Shown in pieces: positions 21,659 to 36,600 of a DNA stretch of 52,825 nt. The stretch lies in assembly GCA_030248135.1 (NCBI GenBank), contig JASANC010001015.1:1-52825 (forward strand). Direction: 5' to 3'. The stretch is from Theristus sp. LFF4_11. Lineage: Eukaryota > Nematoda > Chromadorea > Monhysterida > Xyalidae. The position numbers were made by a program, and so were the translations under genes. The notes beneath the pieces were generated by a model. That model worked only from the letters and a program-made list of their open reading frames with translations, did not search any database and was not told where the DNA came from. Numbering within the stretch: position 1 is the stretch's first letter; each line of letters starts with the position of its first letter.

Positions 21659-24600
21659 CTGAGCAAAAAAACGGCATTTTTGATCGATCATGCAAACCTG
21701 CGCTCGTGTGTAAGTGCGCATTCATGTTGCAGTATTTAGTGACGCGTAACTGTGTTAAAACATAGCTGCGCGGTCACCAAATACTGCTTCATGAATGCGC
21801 CTTAAGGCCCAACAGGACGCCTCCGCGTCCATTCTTCTGTCTGCACCAAACAAACTCGAGTTTGAAAACGTTGTACACGTTTTTTATAAACTGGTGATGC
21901 GAGTGAAACTGAGAAGCAAATGTCGTCTGCTTTGTAAAGCTACACACACAGACCTCGTGCATCGCGTTGACCAGCCAGTTCACCATGTCCGTATAAGTGC
22001 GTCTCGTCAACTGGTCGGCCTTCGCGAGCAACGCCAGCACTTCGGGACGCTCGATCGCGAGCGCCAGATACTTGCAGATGACGTATTGGTGACGTGACAG
22101 ATTCGACGACGGCTGCAGCGTCTCGCGCAGCAGGCCGCCGAGAATACGCTCTTCGATCGGTGCTGGTTGTTGTTTCGCTGGAATTCGGAAAGCGGTGAAT
22201 GGATTTGCGAATGCCAATCAGTAAGTCTCGGCTCGGACTTTGCGACCGCGGTGCGGACACTGGCGAGATTGTCACATTCCACCACACCGTCTCGAACCGG
22301 CGTGAATCAAATGCGGTTTATTAGCAGCAACGCACCCCGCTGTGCTGCCGGCTGCCGTCAGAATTGTTCAGAATCTGCGACTGAGTGCGTGTGCAGTCGT
22401 AGAACGGAATCAATCTTTATGTGTGCAATTCAAAATCGCCGAAGTGACCCGGCTCTATTTAAGGGACTCGGATTTATTTGCCAATTTTGAATACCCGGCG
22501 TCATGCAAAAAAAACTGTTCACCAATCTATGCGCGCATTGAGTCTCAGAATAGCAAAAATAACATCAAAATCATACCCGGCCGGAGAGCAGGAGCAGTCG
22601 GCGCGTCCTGGATCTCGCCGCCGACGCCCTCGTCCACTGAGTCGCTGCCGCCGTTGTCCGGTCGACTGGGGACGGACGGTTGCGCCTCGTCGACGACAAT
22701 CGCCGTCTTGGCGCCGGCATCGCCGTACAGATCGTCGTCGTCGTGGTCGTCATTGTGCGCTTGCGATGCGACGGGCGTCTGCGAAACGGCAGCTCGCTCG
22801 TTGGTCGATTGAGTCGTGTCTGCTCGCAGCTTGCTCGGTTGACTGGCCGCGATTGCTGAGAGCACCACCGACTCTGGTACGCCTGGTAAGAGAACGACAC
22901 ATTGTTGCTTTTTTTCAATTGGTTTTTTTGCGGAAAAGAAATGGGCTTCATGCCTGCGCTGCAGCAATTGAAAATAATCGCTGTGACTCTGTTGTATCTC
23001 GGGGACTCTGCGGACACTACCAGTTGACCCGAGTGCCTGCACTTCAGTGATTTTCGGCTGCTGTGTTATGTGATAAGTCACGAAGTTTCCCGGTTTTACA
23101 GAGTGAACAGAAAGCATTGCAGAGTCCACAGACAATAGCAATCAACTGTGCAACTAAAGGAGCACCATAAAGCGATATTTAGTGACCGCGTAGCTATGTT
23201 TTCTAACACAGCTACGCGTCACTAAATACTGTTTCATGAATGCGCCTTAAAATCCTTGCATGAAGCTAGGGATGGAAAATTCAGATTTTCTATTGGTAAA
23301 AAAACAGTTTTTTTTATTTTTGGCGTAAAAACCGATTTCGTTTCATGAAAAAACCGGTTTTTTCCGTGCCATCCCCACATGAAGCTGACCTCCGAGGAAC
23401 AGTTGCAGTCGGAGCAGTTGCCAGCGGTCTGCGACAGCGCACGCATCCGCAATCAGGGTCAGGCACTGTTTCGCAATGTCAACGCGATACGCGTGACGTA
23501 ACTGGAACACGGAAAATGCAGCGCAGGTTTTGCAAAAACGGGTTTGCTTGCACAAAGTTACGGAACAGTCAATCTGAAATCCTTATGAACAGTTAGCGCG
23601 CCCCCACCGGACACAAAAACAGCCAATTATCAACTAACAACCGCACACAAGTACAACTCTGTCTCGCGTCTGGTTTCTCTTATGTGTCTACCCACTGTTT
23701 CGCTGCTGTTTCAGCAAGACATAACGTCTGTCTGTGTTGCTCATCACTTTTTTTGTTGGGCTCATTCAATAACACCAAAAAACAAACAAAACGCAACCGA
23801 ACACCGACCTTGTTGACGATGCACGAATAGAAGACGGTGTACGTGAACGCAAAGTTGGCCAAATGCAGCCACGAGACGAATGGACGCATCGTCTCCAGCT
23901 CAGAGTCGAGGTCGAAGAAGGCCGACAAAAGACTGCGAGAGCAAACGGTAAACGTTGCTTTTTATGTATTGTATTTTGACTACATGAGATTCAAACGAGA
24001 ATCAAACAATCGACCAACCGATCAGAGCCGTAGAGGTAATCGGTGCAGCAGTCGTCCAAAATCGGCGGCAAGTTCTGAAGATTGAAAATACAAAACAAAC
24101 AGTCAGAGAGTAAAATAGAAAAGTGCACGTTTCGAACTGGATGCAAACGCCACACAAACTGATCGTTAGCTTGTATCCTTGACCGGATACAGCCAATGCT
24201 GAACAGGTCTCCGTTCCCGAGAGAACGTCAAGCAATTTCCGGTATTTTCGCAGCGGAAACTAAACCCCAGCGGTTTTCCTTGTGCATATGCCTGACACTT
24301 ACAATGTGTCGAATAAAATCAATCAATCAATCAATCAAAACACAAAAAAAGCACTCGCAGCAAACCGGCAGCAACTGTTGATTCGAGGCGACCACGAGAC
24401 GCGCGACAACGTTGAGCAGCGAGTGGCACGCGGCGCCGCCGTTGTAGACGAGTCGGTGCACGGAGTCGACCATGAACTTCATGAACGCGTGGTGAACGCC
24501 GCACGCCAGCAGCAGTGCAGTCTGTGTACACATAAACAGACCGTAAAGGCTTGCGCATAGGGTTCCTCCCACAAGACTACCCAACCAAAAGTGGGCGGGC

Positions 24601-27600
24601 TGTCACACGGCGGGAAACTGTGTTTGTCTGAATTGAGCAGATACGGAAAATGATGACAATGACGTCCGATCTCTGGCGGACACCATTTCCATGAACAGAA
24701 TTGTACAAAAAAGTATTGGTGTGCCACAAAAATTCTCTCAATTAACTGTCTGTTTGACCGGCCAATCAGTCAAATCAATTTCAACGCAATCAATCATTGA
24801 AATAAGATGAGCGGTTCGTTATTATTACTCGCTCCAACCGAACACCGAACACCAACCACATCGCGCTGGTCCCGCTCGACCAGCTGGTGAAACACTTGAA
24901 AGTACGTCTGTGCATTTGAAGAGAACGAGTATTGATTCTCAATGGCCAGATCGACCAGGTAGCGCACGATTCGCTCGGACACTGAAAAAGAAGTGGTGAC
25001 TGGTGAACACAGACACTGCAACCGAATACAGACGGATTCCATTCAATATGCCTTTTTGCGATTTTTTGTGTCCCATTTCAACCTTCAGTCAAATGCCTGC
25101 ATTATAATCGAAGCTAGTGTGGACTGTGGTTCCCCCTCACCCTGTGTGATGCAGAACATAATCCTGTTTGCTGATCCGAATCCAGTTTCCTACGACATGT
25201 ACAGTCGAACTTTGTAGGCTATCAGCTGATTGGTTGGTGATCACGAGATCAAAGCATGCACCACGTGATCACCAACCAATCAGCAGATAGCCTACTGTTT
25301 AGAGTTCGAGCGTCAATGCACATATTTGGAAAACTAGCCTTGCAGTGTTTGACCAAACCACTATGAACTGATCATTAATTTTTTGAATTCATTTTTTTGC
25401 CCACGGTTTCAAAGTTTGAAATAAAAGCGATGACATACCACTGGGACGTTGCGGATCAATGTGCAAATCAGTGCACCGTTGTATCAGTAACGTCAACACG
25501 CGTGCAAACACGACTCGCACCTGCAAGAAAACAAGAGTGATTGTGAAAGTGTCAAAATCGTCTAAAAAAGAAATTTACGATCAATCAGTGAATCAAACCA
25601 AACGGTGGTTAATCAGGCGATTGGCTATAATTACGAGTTCGACTGTGAATCACAAATGCGGCAAAAATCGCAATGTCTAATTTCTAGTATTAGCATGATT
25701 GGTTACTTGCTGCCCGCGTGATGCATGCATTCTGCGCATGCACTGCCGAAGAGGCGGAGTTAACGCTTGAAGTACCTGTGCAGCAACCAATCAGCCAATA
25801 CTGGAAATCACCCAGCGCTATCATATAAAGCCGCGAATTCACAGCGAACTCCACGAATTCCCAAACAGCTTCAAGTTAAAGTCGCGTACCTGCTCCGGCG
25901 CCTCCAGCAAGTGTTCGCTGATCGCATTGGTGCGTTCAATCAGCAGGAACCGTGCCAGTAGCACGCGACACTGTTCGCTGCTCAGCATCGGTTGCGTCAG
26001 CGCTTTCGCCCACTGCGACGCTTGACCGCTGAGAGAATGCGATAAAACGAGCCGGTTCAGAAATTGCGCAACTTCGTTGCTTCTCCATATTTTACAAGCG
26101 TGTTACGTTCATTGTTCATTAATATTGCTGAATTATGTGCAGAATCCGGTTTTATTCCCATTTCCTTAAGTCTGACACTTTTTTGGTTTTGCTCACAAAA
26201 CGCCGGAGAGAGCTCAGCATGTCAATTGGCATCCTCTTGTGTCATTTCGTGTGTGCAGAATCAGACACCGCACGAAACAACACGTTTGCGTGTCAGTTGA
26301 AGAAATTCATGGTTTCACATCACAGCTCCCGGCATCTCGACCGAATACCATTAAGGCCAAGGGCCATTCATGACGTAGTATTTAGTGACGCGTAACTGTG
26401 TTAAAACATAGCTACGAGGTCACTAAATACTGTTCATGAATGCCCTTTTTTAAAAATAGTCGAACAGAAAAAGAGTTGTCCAAGATGTAAGTACAGCTTG
26501 GAAAAGCCGAAAAGCCGAAAGAAAACACTTTTGTACCGAATCGAAGGTCGCGTTCGAAAGCCGCTGGTGAACAGACACCGAATCAACATCTGATACACGC
26601 GCTTGTACGTGGACTCGCACGCAGGTTGCTGACAAAAGTTGCGCTTAGCTTTTTTTAACGAAAACCACACAAAAGAACCAATCAGCACATCAACCTCATC
26701 TCCTTAAGTCCAATCCGCGCAGAATAACAACACTATAAAACAGACAGTAAATCAAAGCAAAATCTAAGCGAATGTGGACAGAAGAGTCTGCAAAACACCA
26801 AAAAACTAATGAATCTTCCTGGAAATCACCAGAATCAGATGCAGGTCGCAGAACTCGCGCACGAAGTCAAAGAACTCCCGGGTGTACTGTTGTTGGTCGT
26901 GCACGAACGAGGTGTTCTTAAGGCGAATTCGCATCTCCAATTGAGCGGGGATGTCGCGCAATTGCATCGACTCTGCCAGTGTTTTTTGGAAACGTGTCTA
27001 CTTTGTTCCATTATTCTCGAGAAAATCCGGCAGGTTGGCTGATTGACCGATCGGCTGCGTTTGAATTGCGTCTGCTGATTGGCCACAAAGCAGCCAGTCA
27101 GCGTACTGGACCAGAGACCAGGCCAGATATATTTTCGAATCGCTTGTTTGACGCAGTTTTTTCACAAGTATTGTGGATTTATTCAAACGTGTCGCGGACT
27201 AAAATGACGTCATTTGCTTCAAAAACGCCCGTTTGTCAAAGTACGAGCACTAAAATTGTCAGTTTGGTGTGACTGATTCGACATTCACCATTTGTTTACG
27301 GGGAAGAAATCGGCTAAACGAAAAGTCTGGTTCGCTGTGAACGACAAGCGCATGTTTGGCGGCACATGACGTCATTTCAGTGGGACACGTTTGAAAAAAT
27401 AGGTCATACACGAACGACCGCCACCAAAATCCACCCAAAACGTACTGGACGCCGTGATGCCGTGCATTTTGCCGGCCAACTCGTCTGCCGACTGTGCGCT
27501 GTTGCACTCGGCTGTCAGCAACGACGAATTGGACACTGTGGTCGGCTGTTTCGTTGCATCGTGCGCCCGCTCATAGACGAGTATGTAGGCGTTGCGAGCA

Positions 27601-30600
27601 TTACGACGGTGGTACATCGGGCTGGCACGAACGAAACCACAACAACATATATGGAAAGTTTTGTTGTTGTTCAGTGGACAACGACGCAGCTTCTACACAG
27701 CGTCCACACCCGACCGAAACGGTTTGGTCGGCAAAATTGCGTCACTGCCTATCCCGTTGGAAAGTTTTGTGCGCCTTCGTTGCGTAAAAAGATGATAGAT
27801 ATGCTACACGTGGTCGCCAATCAGCGAGTGTAGCCGCGAAACAATGCGATATCGTCGGCTCTGCAGTGCACGAGCGGTCGAGCGAGCGAAGTTCAAGACT
27901 GATAAAAAAAATATCCGCTGACGTGCAGCCCATAGTGGTTAAAAAACTGTCGAGATGCGATGCCATGAACACCAATCACAAAGTCGTGGTCATGAAAAAA
28001 AAATTAAAAAAAACCAAAACCAATTTCAGAAACACCAACCGCCGATCGGTGCCGTACGAGTTGCCACCGTCGTCGTCTTCACCGAAACACTCATCGCGCA
28101 GAATCTGTATTTTTTTGGCTCTCCTTCTCAACAACGAGCTACATTTCAATCACAAAACAACTACAATCAATCTCGCTAATATATGCAACTAGCTGATTGG
28201 TTGGTCATAGCAACTCTCAGTGCTGATTGGTTGGTCATCACGTCATGTTCGCGTCATGTTGCATATATTTTCCAGATGGACTGTACTCGTACGAAAACAC
28301 CTCAAAGATTCCCGATTTTTCTAAAAGCCCGTTTATCAGGTATTTCTAAAAACCTGTCAGGTATGAGCGGTACTATGCAATAACACGAGACCTGGCGTGC
28401 CGTGTCGTGCCGTATGCGTATACGTCAGGTATGAACGGGCCTTAACGCTGCATCACATTGGCCGCTGCGAGCGCAATCAGTGAACTGCACAGAACTGCCC
28501 AAACAAACAGACGCCAAAACAAAAAGTCGCACCTTGTCACTGACGAACTCGCACTCGCTGACGACGGTGTCGTCGTAGCGGTACCACTGCTGCTGCGAGT
28601 CGGGCGACGTGCATCGAATGAACGAGTAATAGTGACCGCTCAACGCACACCCGCTGTGCACCACAACACCGCGCAGTTTGTATTTCGTCGAGAGTGGCGC
28701 TCGTTTCGTGGCCGTGCTGGTTGACGCGCTGAAAGTGTTCCACGGGGTGTAATATCTGTTATTTTGGTGCCGCGTCTCCATGCGCGCATACGATGGGTAA
28801 GCAGTCTCATGCACGACGCGGCAATTCAAAATTGGCAAACGGATCCGAGTCCCCTGAATAAGGCCGGGTCACTTAGGCTATTCTGAATTACCACATACAG
28901 ATTGACACTAGTTATCTTTTACGTCCACAACCGCATTGAGTCGCAGGTCTTGAAGAAAAGATAATACGGTGCACTTGACATGGCTAATCCTGATCCTAAG
29001 TTCAGCCCTAAGCCAAACCTTTTTAGAAGTACGGTGCATGTGCAAATAAATAGTGGTGACCACTCAAGGGATGGGAAACTATTCCATAATCCTAATCCTG
29101 TTCAAGCATGTAACATTCGGGGTATCATGCGCAAAGCCACCGTTGCGAAACCTGACTGCATGTCAATAGGGATCACTCAACCAAATACGACCTGATTTCT
29201 CAAGCACGTGCGTGTTCCTGTGCCGTTCGTTGAACATTCATCAGGTGACGAGCTATTCAAACTAACGTGCATTCAGTCAGGCTCAGGCTTCAGTCTCACA
29301 CTCCCGAGTTCAGCGCAAACAACGATGAACGATGATTACCAAACTGTGCGACCTTGTTGCAAATTGAGAAATAAAATTAAAAAAAACGCACTCGACACTT
29401 TCCCGCTGCTGTTGCGCCTCCAGTCCGGGCGACGACACGCCGGAATCATGAACTTTATTCGACATTGAGCTGCTTGAGGTGCTTTCGTCTGAGTCGAGGC
29501 CTGCGATCGGTGCAAAAACTACACAATCGAATTATTATCCGGTTATTAACCTCAAAAGCAAGCATGATTCCACAACGACACTCCCGCACCACAGCTCTGC
29601 CAGCGTTGTTGTTTGGGATTTTTAGGCGATGTTTTCAGCTGGGGCTAACCCAGAGAAGCGTACTGAACGCCATTGAGTAGGGCGCCCATCGAGTTTTCTC
29701 TGTTATTAACTGCCTATACACCCCTCGGCGGGGCTCGATCCCCCGAGCGCACGGACTGTAGTCTAACGCACTACCACCAGGCCACGAGGGTGACAATACG
29801 GTCAAGAGCGACAACAAACTTCCCGGATGTTCGAATTGGCTCTTCATCAAACCAATCAACATCCCTTCCTTCTGCATCTTTCTTGAAAAAAATCAATAAC
29901 GTCGCCAACCGTCATAGGCGGCCTTCGTGTACGGTTGCATGTCCAAGGCGAGCGGGAATTCAAAATAGTTGTTGTGCTTCACCGGTTGACCACGATCGAA
30001 GTCGTACTCGAAGCGGCGTTCGGTGAATACGAGCACCTCCGGAAGGCGTTTGATTGTCAGACGCTTCACGGCATCAACCTGATGGACAATTGTGTGTGCT
30101 TGTTGTTGTTGGGAGTATAGGCTTATATCCCAACATTATAATCCCATTATTATGTTAGGATTATAGGGATTGTTGTTGTTTTTAGCCAGGGCTAACCCAG
30201 AGAAGTGTACAGAACGCCATTGAGTAGGGCGCCCATCGAGTTTTCTCTGTCATTAAGTGCATATACAGCCCGTGAACGGAGCTCGATCCCCCGAACCCCG
30301 AACGCACTAGTCAATGGTCTAACGCGCTACCAGCAGGCCAATGCCACGATTCAACCAATCAACGTTGCATTTGCGCTCAATAATTAGCCAATCAGCATGC
30401 AGTGTACAGTTCAATCAAAAACCACAAACCGTACAAGCCAACGAACCTTTTTATCGCAAGTCTGACAATGATAAGCGTTGTCATTCTCCAGTAGCTCCGG
30501 TTTCTGCTCGGCCGAGAGACTGTCGAGCAAATTGTTGTGCGAGCGAACGTCCAAGTTGATTGTGAAAAATGGCTCTTCCGTTTCGCTGCTGAAATTTGCA

Positions 30601-33600
30601 GATGAATTGGAAATTTTTCTCCAGAAATTTTGTTCCTGCACCAGTTGTCTGTCTGCTGATGTTATTCCAGCAGCAGCATTAGTCGTCTGTTTTCAGTATT
30701 TCTGTTGTGTGCTCGTGTTAAAAAAACAGGATTCTTCGAATCGTGTTAAAAAACGTGTTAAAATCGCGCCTTCGACAAACTGAACTCACTAGACGACCTG
30801 CTAAATGGAAGCTAATCAGCAGGCCAGAATTCAAATGCCGAAATCCACAAATTTCACAGCAGTTTACCAACAGAATTTATAGAAACAAAACGTCCAAAAA
30901 AACCAAATGCGACAATGCAAATCAACCAATTTGTATGGTGGTTCTCTGCATTTCGGCCTGGCCAACATCACATGCAGAAGAGGGGTGGCCTCATCCGTGA
31001 GGTGCCCCTCTCGAACCACTTTAGATAAAAACTTGTGCAATAGCTTATTCACAGAAAATACAACAATCAAACTAACATACAAAAAAAACAAACCGATGCG
31101 GACACGTCCTGCAGATCTTCTCATCGGAGCAGACGCCACGCATGAGGCGTTCGAAGATCGGCTGGACACCCAGCGCCTTCAAGCCGTCATCGAGCGCGTC
31201 AATGACGTTCAACAGAAAGTCGGACGCATCCTGCTGCTCGCGTACGTTGATTCGTTGGCCGGCCAATCTGACCAGTCAAAATAAATAAATGGACATGATA
31301 ATAAACTGCGTTTTCCAGATGCGTTCACGCCGAGACACTCAGCAATACCAGAGCGTGATTTACAAAATTGCGTGTATGGACATTGCCTGAGTGTAATGCA
31401 CGCTCCGGTTCCGCGTCCGCCTGGAACGCAGGTGGACAACTCAGAATAGGAACCTGCTATCTGTAGTGTGCTATGCGGCACGCTAATTTTAACAGACATG
31501 ATTGATCAGCATGTCAATCACGTCTGTACAATGCTGAAAATTGTTGAATGCAAGATTTCAGTTGGATAGACCGTCGCCTCTTGCACACGGAAACCAATCA
31601 ATTGACGGCAATTGGAATTCAACGCTCTTGACTGGTCGCACCAACTAGTACGATACAACCGATAAGCGGATTACAATGACAATTTTTGAAAAAAAACAGT
31701 ACTTCACACATAAACAAACCGAAAACTGCGCCACAGTGGGACGGGCGCATAGAACTGCAGCTGCGATGCGAGCAAATTCGCGAAAATCAACTGGAAACAG
31801 CGAACAATTCGAATTTGATAGGCGAACTTTTCCCGTTGTTCCGTTTCTGATTTGATGTTGGTGCCTGCAAAACAATCATCGTTGTCTGCTTTGGAAATAC
31901 GGCTCCTAAATTGGTTCCCTCACCATTATTCACCCAATGTAATACATCGAGTTTATTTGTGTGGTACAATTGTCAAACACAAAGAAACTTTCTCGTTGAA
32001 GCAAACAGTTACAAAACATCAATCAGAGACACAACGATCATTACAATCGAACTGTAAATCCAAGGCAATTAGCTGCAATTAGCTCCTACACAGCGTGTCC
32101 GCACCCGACTGAGCCCGCTCGATCGGCCAAATTGCGTCACTACCTTTACCACCTGTTGGACGATGAACGACAAACAACAAAGCAATCAGCTGATTGGCGC
32201 TGCGTGTGAACTTGGATCATTGATTGGTGCAACCAGGTCGATGCAGCCAATCAGCGAGCCAGAGTCAAATGCCAGAATACAATCTACGTTTCTACTAACC
32301 GCTGGTGCTAGGCGAGCCACTGTCCGTCAACGTAACGGTGTTCATTTGACCGCCGGCATTTCCATTGTGATCACCATTGGTGTCGATGCCCAGATCAGGC
32401 GAACGTGTCGCTCGGTTCAATTCAACCAGTGGATACTGCACTGGGAGGCTGCTGGACTGCTGAGCGGTTGATGTTGTTGTCGACGTCGTCGTCGTCGTCG
32501 TTGTTGTTATTGCGGCCTGCTGGTTGAGGACAGAGGTCACGGTGTTTAGTTACAGTCTAATTCTAGAACATATGCAACTAGCTGATTGGTTGATGCATGA
32601 ACTGCTGTGAAGGCGGAGTTGTGGTTTGCATAGAATCTATGCATCATCACGTGACCACCAACCAATCAGCTAGTTGGATATGTTATAGAGTTCGACTGTA
32701 TATGGCGTAGAAAACACGAGAATCTTGTTGCGATGGTACCGCTGGCATCGACTAGCAAACCAGCCCGAATAAAGAAAAAACTAATTATTCACCTCAAAAA
32801 CAACCATCAGACTTTCCCAACTGATTCACCTCAACAGCGTCAAAGTCCTGCAGATCGGCCGGCGCTTTCAACACGGCCGATCGAATCGAGTCCAACATGA
32901 ACAACTGAAACCAAAAATTATGAAATGCTACTTCCATAAAACCACAACACAAAACGATTCCGTCGTGTTCAAAAACGGTTCCGACGCTGGCGCTTCTTCG
33001 GAGTGGAACCGGCGGTTTCGGTCGCAAACGCCAGCAACTCGGCTTCGCCCCCCCCCGGAGCGTTGCGCTACGGCAAGGAACAACATTCCGTCGTTTGTCC
33101 GTCCGTGACAAGTTCAAGCGATTTCTCGAAATCACCTGCTGAATTATGGCGTTCATGTAGCACGTGGCGCCGCCGTTTTTCAGTCCGACGTACGTGTCCG
33201 GCTGTCTGATGGAGGTCGACGGTTGAAAGTCCCACTCGTTCGGTGTCAGTGCGGCTGCAGACAAAAAACATGAAATGACTCAAAATAAAATGAAATCATT
33301 TCACACGCTTTTCCACTCAATCTTCAGTTCATCAGCGCCATTATGCTTTATATATTATATTATATTATTATATTATATTTTTCAAGCCTCACTCTAGAAC
33401 TCATTGATTGGTTACAAAAGAGCCAATACGCGTGGTTTGATTCATAAAATTCAGCTACCACTGCCTTTGAGAGATCGGCGGCCGAAGGCCACTGAAATCC
33501 AGACAGCAGTGCTTCAGTTCGCTGGTGCTGCCAAGACAAGAGCGCGCTTTTAAGATACAGTCCCCCGTATTGGGAGGAAGACAGTATTGGGCGCACTGCT

Positions 33601-36600
33601 CGACCAGCGTCCACTACTCACCCATCATACGAGAAAACCACGCCAGTTTGGTACTCTACCCCTTCTTCGGGTATTTCTGGAACCGGTACAAACAAAAAAA
33701 CCAATACAATAAATGAATCCAATCAGGCACCATTGAAATAGGCGGCCGTCAGCACGTCCGTGAGCCAATTGGCGTGCTGCGCGCAGCCAGCTGACATCTC
33801 GACCAGCGTGCGGTAGGCGATCGCGCGACACTCAGCCGTTTTGCACGCGGGAAGCGGCGTCGAATTCGACAGCTTGTCCGAGGTGGTGTAGGAACTGGAG
33901 AGAGCGTAAAGTAGAAACAAACGATGCTGCTTTTTCATTCATTCATTTCAATTCACAAAAAAACAGGTGACTCCCATAAACTGTATGAACGGCATGTGTA
34001 CGGAGACCGAAACAGCGCATGTGCTTTTGGTTTGACTTGCCGCCGCATGCGTGGAAAAAGGACGCAAAATGAAAAGCGTGGCATTGGTTGTGTGCCGAGC
34101 CTAGCTGGCATTCAACATTGACACTCGCTTGGCGAAACTCAGAGTTCAATGAACGAACGAACAAAACAGCAAAAAGCGGTGTGGTGATTCTATTCACTCG
34201 TTGTTTGCTCTGTTGTGAAGGCCCGTTCATACTGACGCATGCTGACGTACGTCTGCATACGTCAAAAGCACGTCTCCATGAACGGTAATATGCAATAACA
34301 CAAGACCGAACGTGCCGTGCCGTGCCGTACATGCACACGTCTGTGTGAACGGCAGTATGCAATAACGCGCGACCTAAAGTGACGTGCCGTGCCACATACG
34401 CACACGTCAGTATGAACGGGCCTTAACGCATCATTCCATCCAACCACTCAACGCACCGTCTCAGCGGCGTCACATTGCCAACCGCCTTGTCGCCAACACC
34501 AGCGTCACTCGGCGGCATCTGGTCGTCAGCGGCAGCGGCAGCCAGCGACACGTCCATCGTGGTCACGGAGCGCGGCACCGTCGCACCGAAGACGCCAGTC
34601 GCCTGTTGCTTCACATGCCGCTCATCCGTCTCAGCGTTGTTCGTCGTCGTTTCGTTGACGTTCGCGATGTGCTGCTTCTGCTGCGCGTGCTCGTGCAACT
34701 GCTGCACGTAGAGTTCGCGCGCGGTTGGCGTCAGACACTCGAACAGGATCAGCTGGCAGTGGAGCGATGAGTGACGGTGATTTGGTTTCACGAAACAAAC
34801 AACAAAAACAAAACAATTCTCTCACTGCTGGTGGCATCATTCATGATGCAGACTATCTTTATGACTATCTGTCGATCTGTCCAACACTCATTCCACACGA
34901 AACAGTAATTATTGTTGAATACGGATGTCAGAAAAGTTGGAAGTGCGGGTGCCCAAATATGGCAGTGTATAACTCTTTCCCAACGACAACCTCCGGTAGT
35001 TTGCCGTAGCTGCCGATGAGCCGCGTGGAATTGGATCGATGCGCGATGCACAGCAGCACGGTCAGTCGAATCTGCAGCTGGCAGTTCAGCACGGACGCTT
35101 GCATCTCGTCACGTGATTCCTTAATGGCAATAAAACTGCACTGAAATGGGAGATCGACGCTTTTCACGGATGACCAAAATGGCCATGAAAACTTTCGCGC
35201 GCCGAAACTGACCAGCAATGTTTGCAAGCGCCTCGTCTCGTCTCCTAGCAACAGGATCAATTGAACTTCCGTGTCCGTGCTGTGGGTGGTCAGTCTGAAA
35301 AGTGAGTTTTTTCACAATTCTATTCTAGCATTGCCGAAAAGAAACTGCACTATGTCGGAATCAATTGTAGACTGAACTGAAACAATACACGGGACAAACC
35401 GCACCGTGTTCTGCGCGCTTCTCTGGGTTTGCACTGGCTGAAAACATCGCTTAAGATTGCAACAAAAAAACCCCGAAAACCTTGCAACGGTTTGGTAGAA
35501 ACGTGCTGAGTTTGCCGCTGCGATTGTTGTGCAAAAACAGCGGCAGATTCACCCCCTCCCACCAGACCGTCGCTCGCACGCATGCGGACAACAATGCAGC
35601 TTTTACACAGCGTCCGCAGCCAACCGAGCCCGCCACTACCTTTCCCACCATGGGCGATGAACGACAACAACACGCCTATAATTCCGATAATTCCCACTGC
35701 ACGTACACTTTCAAGAGCCTGCAGATCTCGTGCGGCTCGTCGAGCACCGTCTGACTGACGCGCAACGCCGCCCGAAGCATCTGCTGCGCCGTGTCCGCAC
35801 TCAGCCAGCGCGTCAGCAACTCGACGCTGCCGACGACGCGACGGCGGATTCTGTTGCTGAAAACGTTGCGTAGTGTTGAGTTTAGTTGAGTCTCGAGTGT
35901 TTGCGTAATTTGAATTCAGTTGAGTGGAGTATTTGCGTAATTTGAGTTTGTGTAATTTGAGTCTCGAGTATTACGTGCCACGGCGGACGGTGAATCATAA
36001 ACAATCAGCTGATACGACTGCTTTCAAATCAAACTTCATCGACGCCAATTAGCTTATCGTATAGATTTTGGTTTTCTGAGTTTCTTAACGACACAGAATG
36101 GATTGTCTGGGCGTGAAATCGCATAAATTCCAGTCAATGCCGCACGTTTCCTCGGTCTACCTACGATTACGAACCCGAGCAATACGACACCCGGGCCATG
36201 AACAACTAACCACCAATCGAAGGAGTCCAATCAGCCAGTGCTCACACACAATCACTAAAAACGCAACAACGCACTTCGCCTTCACGGCCATATGGACGAT
36301 CGCATCGCAGCAATCGGCGACCGCCCACTCCAACTCCGGCGGCAACTGAATGACGTCGTCGAAATCGCGTTGCGTGTGCAACACGACCGCTGAGAGCGAC
36401 AGCATCAACACGTCCACAATCGAGATCGGCTCTTCCGCGTGATCGTCGTCGTCGGTGGTGCAACCCTGCGAGATCAACGTGAATTAGAAATGTACCTTTT
36501 GGAATGAATTGTAAAATTGTAAACTGAAATGAAATGAAATGCAATGAAAATCATGTCCGTTTTCGATATTTCAATAGAAATCAGTTTTTGCAGTGGGAAA

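Noticed and set aside
22478..23050. 190-codon plus-strand frame
   Set aside because: It starts in a family I repeat and then runs antisense to exon 46; composition is Arg/Pro/Ser shadow-like.
28425..28838. 137-codon minus-strand frame taken as a separate protein
   Set aside because: Its first part is a family I repeat; only the part from 28728 down is a real exon.
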